DNA of 6,488 nt, from contig CAZLWL010000114.1 in the NCBI GenBank assembly GCA_964563335.1, positions 1 to 6,488 on the forward strand, written 5' to 3'. The position numbers and the translations under genes are program-made. The notes under the pieces were generated by a model. The model made no database searches and was not told the DNA's origin. It saw only the letters and a program-made list of their open reading frames with translations. Origin of the DNA: QNBT01 sp964563335 (GTDB lineage Bacteria; Planctomycetota; Phycisphaerae; Sedimentisphaerales; Anaerohalosphaeraceae). Positions 1 to 6,488 of this stretch are shown here, in pieces. How positions within the stretch are numbered: the stretch's first letter is position 1; the number at the start of each line of letters is the position of its first letter.

Positions 1-119
1 GCGGCGGCCTCCCTGGCTTGCTGGATGTAATTTTGAAATTCCGGAATAACTATTGCCGCAAGGATGCCCACAATGGCCGCTACTATCAGAACCTCTACAA
101 GCGTAAATGCCTTTCTCAT
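1..119 (-). CDS. Type IV prepilin-like / type II secretion pseudopilin, N-terminal fragment
   Basis: Only the first 39 codons are in the window; the 3' part continues past base 1. The translation starts MRKAFTLVEVLIV and runs through a hydrophobic helix (residues 5-26, ending ILAAIVIP) into a polar stretch with QQAREAA. This is the class III signal of type IV pilins and type II secretion pseudopilins. A prepilin peptidase would cut after Ala4 and N-methylate Phe5, and Glu9 is the conserved Glu5 of the mature protein. The -1 residue is Ala rather than the usual Gly, which is tolerated in pseudopilins. The ATG at 119 gives the expected very short basic leader; a weak purine-rich GGGACCGGGA sits immediately upstream. 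An in-frame TTG at 131 would give a longer, acidic leader and is less likely. The missing C-terminal head domain prevents deciding between a pilus subunit, a secretion pseudopilin and a planctomycete surface pilin-like protein. The gene is divergent from purD. Confidence 0.9.
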   Translation of the reverse strand, partial: MRKAFTLVEVLIVAAIVGILAAIVIPEFQNYIQQAREAA

Positions 120-259
120 TCCCGGTCCCAATTCATCTTTGTCATTTTAGTTTTACCCATATCACTATCGTCCAAAACAGCCCCGCACTTACGCCAAAAA
201 TGCGTTATAGGACCAATAGCCCCATTGTTTTTCCGGCTTTGGCCGAATTCAAAGAAAAC

Positions 260-288
260 TTGAGAAAAACACCCCGTTCTGGTAAATT
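260..288 (+). promoter_or_regulatory. Candidate sigma70-type promoter for purD
   Basis: TTGAGA at 260-265 matches the -35 consensus at five of six positions. TAAATT at 283-288 matches the -10 box at four of six. The spacer is exactly 17 bases. A transcript starting near 295 would have a leader of about 43 bases before the purD ATG. The call rests on consensus matching alone in an AT-rich intergenic stretch, so chance matches are possible. No PurR-like operator or riboswitch was recognised between 120 and 337. Confidence 0.35.
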
Positions 289-325
289 TGTCCCCAGTTC
301 AAAATCACGAATAAGGGATAATTTC

Positions 326-329
326 GAGG
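326..329 (+). promoter_or_regulatory. purD ribosome binding site
   Basis: GAGG lies 8 bases before the ATG at 338. This spacing decides the start: the open frame extends upstream to 107, but that extension overlaps the divergent prepilin start, carries no recognisable domain, and would put 77 extra residues in front of the canonical PurD N-terminus. Confidence 0.7.
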
Positions 330-337
330 CGAAAAAA

Positions 338-1603
338 ATGAACGTACTATTGGTTGGCAGCGGTGGACGTGAACACGCCATTGCCTGGAAGTTGGCGCAG
401 TCGATGTCGGGGCAGCTCTACATCGCTCCCGGCAATCCCGGAACGGCTATGTGCGGCAAAAATGTCGACATCGGCTCAAACGATATCGCCGCCCTGGTGG
501 ACTTCGCAGAAACCGAGAACATAGGTCTTGCAGTAATCGGCCCCGAAGACCCACTCGCCGCAGGGGCCGTTGATGCATTTACTGAGGCTGGCATAAAGGC
601 ATTTGGGCCCGGCAAGGGCGCCGCCCAGCTCGAGGCCGATAAAGCCTTTGCAAAGAAGATAATGCGGGCCAATGCCATCCCGACTGCCGAGAGCAGGATA
701 TTCGACGAGTTCGCAGATGCAAAGGCATATATCGCAAGCCGCGATAAAGCCGTTGTTGTAAAGGCCGCCGGACTGGCCAAGGGAAAAGGGGTTTTTGTCT
801 GCGACGAGCCCGCAGACGGCATCCTCGACGCCGAGAAGATAATGTGCGACCGCGTATTCGGTGATGCCGGCGCCAAGGTCATCGTCGAAGATAAGCTCCT
901 CGGACAGGAAGCGTCCATATTGGCGTTTGTTGACGGCAGAAGTATCTACGTCATGGAAAGTTCCCAGGACCATAAGCCCATCGGCGACGCCGATACCGGC
1001 CCCAATACAGGCGGTATGGGCGCATACAGTCCCGCTCCGATTGTGACGGAGCCACTCATAAAGCAGATTGTCAAGGAAGTCTTGGTGCCCACTGTTGACG
1101 GGATGAATCGCAACGGCACTCCGTATAAGGGAGTGTTGTATGCCGGCATTATGATAACTCAGGGCGGCCCCAGGGTGCTTGAATTCAACGTCAGATTTGG
1201 TGACCCCGAAACTCAGCCCATACTGATGCGATTGAAGAGCAGTCTCCTCGAGGTGATGCTCGCAGTTTGTGATGGTTGCCTGGAACAGGTTACTCTCGAG
1301 TGGGACCCGAAGCCCGCCGTCTGCGTCGTCATGGCTTCAGGCGGATATCCCGGCGATTATGAAAAAGGCAAAAAAATTTCCGGTCTCGAACAAGCCGCCC
1401 AACTCAAGGATGTCGTCGTCTTTCACGCCGGAACAGCCGACAAAGACGGCGATATCGTCACCGCCGGCGGACGGGTTCTGGGCGTAACCGCCCTCGGCGA
1501 TACTATTGCCGGGGCAAAGGCAACAGCTTACAAAGCAGCCGGCAAAATTGACTTCGATGGGGCTTATTATCGTCGAGATATTGCCGATAAGGCTATTAAC
1601 TGA
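338..1603 (+). CDS. purD: Phosphoribosylamine-glycine ligase (GAR synthetase)
   Basis: A cytosolic enzyme of de novo purine synthesis that joins glycine to 5-phosphoribosylamine using ATP, giving glycinamide ribonucleotide. The 421-residue length is normal for bacterial PurD. The N-domain (about 1-100) opens with the nucleotide-binding loop VGSGGREHA (6-14) and contains GPEDPLA. The ATP-grasp region follows, with DKAFAK (101-106), the Gly-rich loop KAAGLAKGKGV (142-152), the family signature PIGDADTGPNTGGMG (214-228) and EFNVRFGDPETQ (282-293), whose Glu282 and Asn284 are the expected metal ligands. The C-domain has ASGGYPGDY (333-341) and FHAGT (362-366). All key motifs are intact, with no frameshift. 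The ATG at 338 is chosen because the protein then begins exactly at the family N-terminus behind a GAGG site. It is not fused to purM or purN and no other pur gene is nearby. The next gene starts 47 bases downstream on the same strand. Confidence 0.98.
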   Translation: MNVLLVGSGGREHAIAWKLAQSMSGQLYIAPGNPGTAMCGKNVDIGSNDIAALVDFAETENIGLAVIGPEDPLAAGAVDAFTEAGIKAFGPGKGAAQLEADKAFAKKIMRANAIPTAESRIFDEFADAKAYIASRDKAVVVKAAGLAKGKGVFVCDEPADGILDAEKIMCDRVFGDAGAKVIVEDKLLGQEASILAFVDGRSIYVMESSQDHKPIGDADTGPNTGGMGAYSPAPIVTEPLIKQIVKEVLVPTVDGMNRNGTPYKGVLYAGIMITQGGPRVLEFNVRFGDPETQPILMRLKSSLLEVMLAVCDGCLEQVTLEWDPKPAVCVVMASGGYPGDYEKGKKISGLEQAAQLKDVVVFHAGTADKDGDIVTAGGRVLGVTALGDTIAGAKATAYKAAGKIDFDGAYYRRDIADKAIN

Positions 1604-1632
1604 AATTAGCTAATCGTCTCCGTTAAAAGATA

Positions 1633-1639
1633 GAAGGAA
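1633..1639 (+). promoter_or_regulatory. Ribosome binding site of the AsmA-like gene, long spacing
   Basis: GAAGGAA ends 11 bases before the ATG at 1651, somewhat farther than usual. No closer purine run and no alternative common start codon exist between the in-frame stop (TAA at 1624-1626) and 1651. The ATG also places a membrane helix at the N-terminus, as expected for the family, so the start is probably correct. Confidence 0.5.
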
Positions 1640-1650
1640 CGTCATCGCAT

Positions 1651-4600
1651 ATGTTTGCACTTCGCGATAAAACCAGGCGACTTATCCACATAAGAACCGA
1701 ATTCCTCTGCCGACTTGTGGTCGGGCTGATTATCTGCCTTATCTGTTGGGTACTCTACACTCTTGCTGGAAACAAACTTCTCAGGCCAATCGCACGACGC
1801 CAGATAGAGCAGATGACCGGGGCAACCGTCGAGATAGAATCCATCGATTTTAAGGGTACAGGCTTTGTCAGGATGAACTACCTCGTAATCGGCGAGCCGG
1901 AGATACAGCTTTATGAAAACAAAATCTTGAGAGCCAATAAGGTGGACGTCCGCTTTTCATTGGCAAGTATCTTCAGATTGAAGCCGGAAATTAAGAAAGT
2001 TATCTTCAGAGATTATATCATTAACGCGCAATACAATACGGACACCATGCGATGGAACCTCGCCTCGCTCGATATTAAAAAATCTTCCAAAGCTGAATGC
2101 CTGTTGCCTTATATCGAGCTAAGAAACGGAATACTGAAACTTTCCAAAGTTACACACAACCATGTTACCGACATTACCGTCATTGAGCTTGACGGCGAGC
2201 TCAAGCCGGCAAGAGGGACCGGCCGGACCTACAGCTTTTATTTTGAATCAAAGGATATCGACACTGACCAATACTATTTCGCACGTGGCATCTGGGAAAG
2301 CGGCGTACGCGGCAAAGTCATGCTTAACGGGCGTATTCCACCAACAAATTTGCCCGTGCTCGGTAATCGCTGGGCGATAAACGATCTCGTGCTGGACCTT
2401 AGCTACGACCAAAAACATGTTTCAATCCATCGGCTTAAATGTACCCTCGGCAATAGGACACGCCTTGCTCTTTCCGGGACGGCTACAGAGTTTGCTCTTG
2501 ACGGCGAATATGATATCGAGATGCATTGCAAAGACTTACTGCTTACTTCCGAGCCGACACCTGACGCCCTTGTCTACAGCCGCCCCGTGCTCGACAAACT
2601 CGCCCCCGGCCTGCGCAAATTCCTTCGGCAATACAGTCCACGAGGCACTGGTGATATCGACGTTCGATCGAAAGGCACGTTTGGCCGGTTAGCTAAGAGC
2701 ACCTGGCTTGGCACCGTTACATGCCGGGACATTTCAGTCCTCGACAGAAAATTCCCCTACCGCCTGGACCACATAGTTGGCACCCTGGACGTGACCGAAA
2801 GAAGCGTTACCCTGAAAAATCTAAAATGCAAACATGGTAATGTAGACCTTGTTATTAACGGATACACTGAGAAACTCAACCAGCAGTGGTGTTACAGTAT
2901 ACAAATTACCAGCTCAAACATGCTGTTGGATGACGATTTGTACAAGGCCCTGAATACCGAGCAAAAGAGGCTTTGGTTTGTTTTTACCCCCACTGGACTT
3001 GCCGGCATAAATTACAGACTCACTCGCCAGCCGGATCAAGACAGGAAGACCTCCTTGACAATTGACCTTCTCGATGCCCAGGCGATCTATCAACACTTTC
3101 CTTATCCATTGAAAAACCTCACCGGAACCGTATATATTGAGCCCGGCACACTTAAACTTGACCAGGTCGTTTCGCAGTATGACGGACGCAGCATAACCTT
3201 AGACGGCGAAATCACCGAGACCGAAACCGAGCGACCCAGATACAATATTACAATAGACGCCGATGATATACCCATAGATTCAACGCTAAAGACGGCGCTT
3301 CCCGCAAAACAGAGGAAATTTTACGAGAGTTTTGAAGTGGATGCTCTAACCGACGTCCAGATTAAGGTCTTCCCCAACGAGGTGGACACACGGCTGGTCG
3401 AATACATCGCAAATGCCAGTATAAAAAACGCCTCTCTGATATACGAAAAGTTCCCTCTGCCACTGACCGACGTCAACGTTGAGGCCATCTTGACCCCTGA
3501 CCTTGTCAGATTAGAGAGTATGACCGGCAAAAGTGACGGTAGCACTGTCAAGGTCAGCGGCCTGCTTTGGCCCGCTGATGAGGATGAGCCTATGCCAGGC
3601 TTTTGTTTGTCGGTCGAGGCAAAGGCTCTTGAGCTTGACGACAAATGGCTAAAAGCACTGCCCACAGAAGCCGCAGAGTTAGTCGCCAAGATACACCCAA
3701 CCGGCAAAGTGAACATATCTGCCGACCTCAATGCCGGCGCAGGAGCCAAGGATTGTGCTCCTTACAGGGTGGTTATAGAGTGTTTGGGAACAGGAATCAA
3801 TCTTGATGCCTTTCCTTATCCCCTTGAAAATGTCACAGGCACGATCACCATAACATCTGAAAACATCTTGTTGGAAAACCTGACTGCAACAAACGCCCAA
3901 AACATCGCTGACGGCCCGCAACCGACCGCTCAAATTGCCTTAAATGGCGAGATAGTTGCCCACCACGACAATGTGGTCAGCGGCCACATTAGCCTTCATG
4001 CATACAATGTCGCCTTGAATGATACCCTTGCCCGCGCTCTGCCGGAAAATATAGCAAGAATCTACCGTGATATTTCCCCGGCCGGAACTGTTGACCTGGA
4101 TATTGATGAGGCAAATTTCCACACGGACCCTAATGCCAAAAGGTGGCTGAACCTTGTTGGCGCCAAATTAGCATTTAGGCAGTGCGGCTTTGTCTCCCCC
4201 CAAACGCTCACCAACCTTGATGCCGTATTGACCGCCGACCTTTCATACAAGCTCAAGCATGGCCTGTGGGCCGTACACGCCGACCTCAAGGCTGATGCCC
4301 TCAAAATCAGAGGTCGACTACTCCAGTCTCTCCGGGCGCCCATCACCTACAACCGTGAAAACGCCACCTTCACAAGCACCGACTTCACGGCCGATTGCTA
4401 TGGCGGAAAGCTCATAGGCGACATCGAACTGAAACAGCCTCGCACCAACGGCACACCCTGTGTTTTGCAGTTGGCATTTGACAATGTTGAACTTGCAGGC
4501 ATTCTTTCCGCCAAAGCCCCGCCCCCGCCCTCGACCGGTCACACTCGCGGCTCGGCTGGCGGCGCTTTCACCGCCGCCGGCATCTTAGGCCGAAAAGGTT

Positions 4601-5022
4601 CGAGCATAGGACGACTGAATATTAGCATCACCGACATGGAATTGGCCAGACGTTCTTTGCTCGGAAAGGTCCTTACCGCCATGCAACTCGATGAGCCTAC
4701 CGATTTCATATTCAGTGGCATGACCGTGGCCGCATACCTTAAAGAAAGCGAAATCGTCTTTGAGCGGGTTTATATGTCCGGACGGTCTATGGTCCTGGCC
4801 GGTAGCGGCCGACTCGATTTGAATACCAATGAGGTTGATTTGGATTTTACCGCCTCTGGAAAAAGGATTACTTCAGAGCCCTCATTTCTTGAATCCCTCG
4901 CCAAAGGTTTGGGTTCGGCGGTAGTCAAGGTCGAAGTACGCGGAGATGTCGAAAAACCAGACATTCAAACCACAATGCCCCTAATCAAAAATCCACTGAA
5001 GATTCTCGGCACAAGGCCATAG
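1651..5022 (+). CDS. Large membrane-anchored AsmA-like protein with tandem beta-groove-type repeats
   Basis: A 1123-residue protein. Residues 1-21 are basic, 22-39 form one hydrophobic helix (VVGLIICLICWVLY), and the rest would lie in the periplasm. Residues about 50-140 resemble the AsmA/TamB/YhdP N-terminal module: TGATVEIESIDF (56-67), then I-K-K-V-I-F-R-D ending in RWNL (134-137). A ladder of related units follows (half unit about 246-310, full units from 317, 433, 549, 669 and 796). A Pro-rich break, PPPPSTGHTRG (957-967), precedes a C-terminal AsmA-type region (about 975-1123) with AGSGRLDLNTNEVDLDFTA and a final VRGDVEKPDI. AsmA-family proteins are known to work in outer-membrane lipid homeostasis, and several are proposed lipid-transfer bridges; that role here is inference. 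There is no catalytic motif. The gene lies 47 bases after purD with no visible terminator, so co-transcription is likely. The AsmA-like assignment is good; equivalence to TamB, YhdP or AsmA cannot be settled by eye. Confidence 0.85.
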   Translation: MFALRDKTRRLIHIRTEFLCRLVVGLIICLICWVLYTLAGNKLLRPIARRQIEQMTGATVEIESIDFKGTGFVRMNYLVIGEPEIQLYENKILRANKVDVRFSLASIFRLKPEIKKVIFRDYIINAQYNTDTMRWNLASLDIKKSSKAECLLPYIELRNGILKLSKVTHNHVTDITVIELDGELKPARGTGRTYSFYFESKDIDTDQYYFARGIWESGVRGKVMLNGRIPPTNLPVLGNRWAINDLVLDLSYDQKHVSIHRLKCTLGNRTRLALSGTATEFALDGEYDIEMHCKDLLLTSEPTPDALVYSRPVLDKLAPGLRKFLRQYSPRGTGDIDVRSKGTFGRLAKSTWLGTVTCRDISVLDRKFPYRLDHIVGTLDVTERSVTLKNLKCKHGNVDLVINGYTEKLNQQWCYSIQITSSNMLLDDDLYKALNTEQKRLWFVFTPTGLAGINYRLTRQPDQDRKTSLTIDLLDAQAIYQHFPYPLKNLTGTVYIEPGTLKLDQVVSQYDGRSITLDGEITETETERPRYNITIDADDIPIDSTLKTALPAKQRKFYESFEVDALTDVQIKVFPNEVDTRLVEYIANASIKNASLIYEKFPLPLTDVNVEAILTPDLVRLESMTGKSDGSTVKVSGLLWPADEDEPMPGFCLSVEAKALELDDKWLKALPTEAAELVAKIHPTGKVNISADLNAGAGAKDCAPYRVVIECLGTGINLDAFPYPLENVTGTITITSENILLENLTATNAQNIADGPQPTAQIALNGEIVAHHDNVVSGHISLHAYNVALNDTLARALPENIARIYRDISPAGTVDLDIDEANFHTDPNAKRWLNLVGAKLAFRQCGFVSPQTLTNLDAVLTADLSYKLKHGLWAVHADLKADALKIRGRLLQSLRAPITYNRENATFTSTDFTADCYGGKLIGDIELKQPRTNGTPCVLQLAFDNVELAGILSAKAPPPPSTGHTRGSAGGAFTAAGILGRKGSSIGRLNISITDMELARRSLLGKVLTAMQLDEPTDFIFSGMTVAAYLKESEIVFERVYMSGRSMVLAGSGRLDLNTNEVDLDFTASGKRITSEPSFLESLAKGLGSAVVKVEVRGDVEKPDIQTTMPLIKNPLKILGTRP
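2599..4515 (+). repeat. Five tandem protein-level repeats within the AsmA-like gene
   Basis: The repeats are visible in the protein but not in the DNA. Units start at residues 317 (LAP), 433 (ALN), 549 (ALP), 669 (ALP) and 796 (ALP), giving spacings of 116, 116, 120 and 127; the last unit runs to about 955 and is longer. About 50 residues into each unit is a Phe-Pro-rich turn: FPYRL (368), FPYPL (483), FPLPL (601), FPYPL (721), FVSP (847). This is usually followed by a strand like NVTGTI, and later by GEI or a similar strand. Units end in a hinge resembling LDDxLxxALP. A half unit before the first (about 246-310) aligns with the second half of unit 1 through the shared LKC and following strands. 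The strong divergence points to old duplications. Confidence 0.75.
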
Positions 5023-5052
5023 CTGCCAACTCACACTCTACTACACCTTTTG

Positions 5053-5066
5053 TGCGCCGGGGCGCA
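5053..5066. other. Perfect GC palindrome between convergent genes
   Basis: TGCGCCGGGGCGCA is self-complementary except for its central bases, forming TGCGC/GCGCA around CGGG. It lies between the stop of the AsmA-like gene (5022) and the stop of the SH3b gene (5086), where a bidirectional terminator would be expected. However, neither strand has a T-run directly after the stem, so intrinsic terminator activity is doubtful. The rest of 5023-5085 shows no stronger hairpin. Confidence 0.35.
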
Positions 5067-5085
5067 GTGCTCATTTGATGCCGGC

Positions 5086-6348
5086 TCAGCCATCTAAGTC
5101 AACGATCTCCGTAAACTTCACAAGGCTCACCGCGGTGTAGGGGTCTTTGACCACTTGGCCGAGCAGGCCCACTTTGTGATGCATGAATTTGTCTATATTC
5201 AGCACCAAAGCACTATCCGCCGGCGCCGCGTAACACGTGATTTTGCCCGAATCATCGATTACGAGATAACGCTGCCCGCCGGTCTGGGCCGTGTATATCC
5301 GTGATGGCCGCAGACGACCAACTGCTATGAATTTCCCGGGGTCCGGGATATTGGCAGCCTTTGCGGAGTAGCGGCTCTTGATATGCTCCCTAACATTCTT
5401 TAGTTTGACGTCCTGGCGCTTGATTTCATCATTCACCTGAAGTGCCAGCTCAAAACGCCCTACACGATCAAGTTGATACTCAGCGAAGAGCTTGGCTTTG
5501 CCCGCTTCCGCATCACTAATGATCGCGTTAAGCGCCTTCTTGATTGCACCGTAGTCCTGCTTCTCGATTGGCTTTGACAGTTCCGCGTTGATATGTTTGG
5601 CCAACTCGTAGCATTCTTTCAGTCGTATCGTTTCTGCAGGAACCTTTTTCGGCACAATGACCGGCGCCGGCTTCGCCGGCTCGCCTGCGGCCTCCGCACC
5701 GGCCGGCTTAACTGCAGCATCCTCTTTCGGCTCCGGCTTCGGCTCAACAACCGGCTCAGGTCTCGGCGGTAGTTCCGGCTGCTTCGGTTTAGGAACCGGA
5801 CCAACGTACTTTACGTATTGACCGCTCACCCACAAGTGGGCCCCGGGAGGGGGAACAATCTTGTAGTAATCACCTTTTCCGACCTCTTTGCCGGCCAACT
5901 TGACCTGGTCACCTTTATTGAGTTTTGCCTGCAGACTGTGTGAACGCATCGGCTCCACGTAATCCGACCCCGCCCACACACGCACCGAATCGGCGGTCAC
6001 AATTCCTATGCCTGGATTATCAGGGTCCAGCTCAACAAAATTCTTCGAAATCCATGAGAAGCTACCCGCCGGCGGAAGAATCTTCAGCCAGCCATGTTTT
6101 TCGCCGGCTACTATGACCCGCGCCGGAGAACTAAGCTTGGCCCAATAATAATACACCGTCCCAGGCCCCGAACGAATGTAAACGTCTGCCCCGGTTAGCT
6201 CGCCGACATAGGGAAATGAAACGGCTTCCGCCTTGGCCGTATCCGCCGGTGTCTCTATTACCGGATCCGATTCGGGAACCTGACCAACGCATAATGATGC
6301 CCCAAGGACAAGAACCACAACACCCAAAAAATTTGTGCGAGACAGCAT
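5086..6348 (-). CDS. Secreted protein with two SH3b domains, Pro-rich linker and unknown C-terminal domain
   Basis: A 420-residue protein of unknown exact function. Residues 1-22 look like a Sec signal peptide (MLSRTNFLGVVVLVLGASLC); Cys20 is preceded by ASL, a poor lipobox, so periplasmic or surface export rather than lipidation is favoured. The first SH3b domain is about 53-107, with VYIRSGPG (56-63), GWLKI and SWISKNFVE. The second is about 115-182, with SVRVWAGSD, YYKIVPPPGAHLWVSGQYV. Residues 183-237 are a Pro/Glu/Lys/Ala linker, possibly a wall or periplasm spacer. Residues 238-330 are mainly charged helix. Residues 335-420 form a beta-rich domain (VGRLRPSR, YLVIDDSGKI, KVGLLGQVV) that may be OB-like. 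Bacterial SH3b domains often bind peptidoglycan or proteins; no hydrolase domain is present. The ATG at 6348 is preferred to the TTG at 6363 because GGGAG lies 8 bases upstream of the ATG. The gene converges on the AsmA-like gene and probably has its own promoter. Confidence 0.87.
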   Translation of the reverse strand: MLSRTNFLGVVVLVLGASLCVGQVPESDPVIETPADTAKAEAVSFPYVGELTGADVYIRSGPGTVYYYWAKLSSPARVIVAGEKHGWLKILPPAGSFSWISKNFVELDPDNPGIGIVTADSVRVWAGSDYVEPMRSHSLQAKLNKGDQVKLAGKEVGKGDYYKIVPPPGAHLWVSGQYVKYVGPVPKPKQPELPPRPEPVVEPKPEPKEDAAVKPAGAEAAGEPAKPAPVIVPKKVPAETIRLKECYELAKHINAELSKPIEKQDYGAIKKALNAIISDAEAGKAKLFAEYQLDRVGRFELALQVNDEIKRQDVKLKNVREHIKSRYSAKAANIPDPGKFIAVGRLRPSRIYTAQTGGQRYLVIDDSGKITCYAAPADSALVLNIDKFMHHKVGLLGQVVKDPYTAVSLVKFTEIVDLDG

Positions 6349-6356
6349 TTCAGTAT

Positions 6357-6361
6357 CTCCC
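6357..6361 (-). promoter_or_regulatory. Ribosome binding site of the SH3b gene, deciding the start
   Basis: On the minus strand GGGAG is followed by 8 bases and the ATG at 6348. The in-frame TTG at 6363-6361 shares its G with this element, so using it as the start would waste the only good Shine-Dalgarno sequence and add five residues in front of the signal peptide. Confidence 0.7.
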
Positions 6362-6383
6362 AAAAAACTGGTTCAAAGCTTAC

Positions 6384-6413
6384 AAAGGCAGGCAGCCTTA
6401 TCTGCCCACCTCT
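6384..6413 (-). promoter_or_regulatory. Stem-loop in the 5' leader of the SH3b mRNA
   Basis: Read on the minus strand, AGAGGTGGGCAG can pair with CTGCCTGCCTTT around the six-base loop ATAAGG, giving up to 12 pairs. Three of these are G-U wobbles that become A-C mismatches in plus-strand RNA, so the full stem forms only in minus-strand transcripts. It lies 35 bases before the ATG. If the promoter called here is right, the stem begins within a few bases of the transcript's 5' end, where such stems can slow mRNA decay. It could instead be a weak terminator of a gene outside the right edge; it is followed by only three T residues. Confidence 0.5.
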
Positions 6414-6421
6414 TTATTTTC

Positions 6422-6450
6422 AAACTATCACTGCCCGCAGGTGGTGTCAA
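6422..6450 (-). promoter_or_regulatory. Candidate promoter of the SH3b gene
   Basis: On the minus strand a perfect TTGACA (6450-6445) is followed after 17 bases by TAGTTT (6427-6422, three of six matches). An alternative -10 is GATAGT (6429-6424, four of six), with a short 15-base spacer. The start site would be near 6415, giving a leader of about 65 bases. The -35 box is convincing and the -10 box is weak, which could mean dependence on an activator or simply a chance match. Confidence 0.4.
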
Positions 6451-6488
6451 CCCTTTTTCCGCACCATTTTCACACAAAGGCTTGGCAA

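Noticed and set aside
107..337. Upstream 77-codon extension of the purD reading frame
   Set aside because: It overlaps the divergent prepilin start, has no recognisable protein character, and the family N-terminus with a good ribosome binding site begins at 338.
418..973. Two long minus-strand open frames (418-918 and 476-973) inside purD
   Set aside because: They lie antisense to intact purD, have Ser/Ala- or Cys/Tyr-rich translations without motifs, and are explained by purD codon bias.
3321..4721. Series of minus-strand open frames inside the AsmA-like gene
   Set aside because: All are shadows of a continuous coding frame; none has a recognisable domain or a convincing start.
5661..5680. 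GC-rich inverted repeat GCCGGC-TTC-GCCGGC
   Set aside because: It lies inside the coding region for the Ala/Gly/Pro-rich linker and is explained by repeated GCC/GGC codons rather than by a terminator or mobile repeat.
5619..5804. Minus-strand Arg/Ser-rich frame (61 residues) within the SH3b gene
   Set aside because: It is the alternate-frame reading of the low-complexity Pro/Glu/Lys linker; the Arg/Ser bias follows from its repetitive codons.
6441..6488. Possible C-terminal end of an upstream minus-strand gene at the right edge
   Set aside because: Short open readings exist in two frames before stops, but too few codons are present to support a gene, and the stretch looks like a promoter region.

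Overview
The window is about half GC and gene-dense, with four protein genes, no RNA genes, no CRISPR array and no recognisable mobile element. The best guess for the source is a Planctomycetota bacterium, probably the Phycisphaerae/Sedimentisphaerales side. This is an inference from the style of the proteins: a short-leader prepilin with an FTLVEVLIV N-terminus, a secreted two-SH3b protein with a Pro/Glu/Lys linker, and a very long AsmA-like protein. No rRNA or other marker is present to confirm it.

Layout. Positions 1-119 (minus strand) hold the first 39 codons of a type IV prepilin/type II secretion pseudopilin; the rest lies outside the left edge. A 218-base intergenic region separates it from the divergent purD (338-1603, plus), which encodes a complete glycinamide ribonucleotide synthetase. 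Only 47 bases later, with no visible terminator, a 1123-residue membrane-anchored AsmA-like protein begins (1651-5022, plus). It contains a regular ladder of about 116-127-residue tandem repeats, which suggests a repeating beta-groove lipid-transfer bridge. A 63-base spacer with a short GC palindrome separates it from the convergent gene for a secreted two-SH3b-domain protein (5086-6348, minus). The right edge (6349-6488) holds that gene's leader, with a TTGACA box and a hairpin that would lie at the very 5' end of the mRNA.

How the genes fit together. purD is housekeeping purine synthesis. The other three products belong to the cell envelope: a pilin-like filament or secretion subunit, a probable lipid-transport or outer-membrane homeostasis factor, and a periplasmic or surface SH3b protein. 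purD and the AsmA-like gene are probably co-transcribed, but no functional link between them is visible.

I see no clear, previously undescribed multi-gene system. The observations most worth following up are the internal repeat architecture of the AsmA-like protein, the uncharacterised C-terminal domain of the SH3b protein, and the 5'-terminal hairpin upstream of it.
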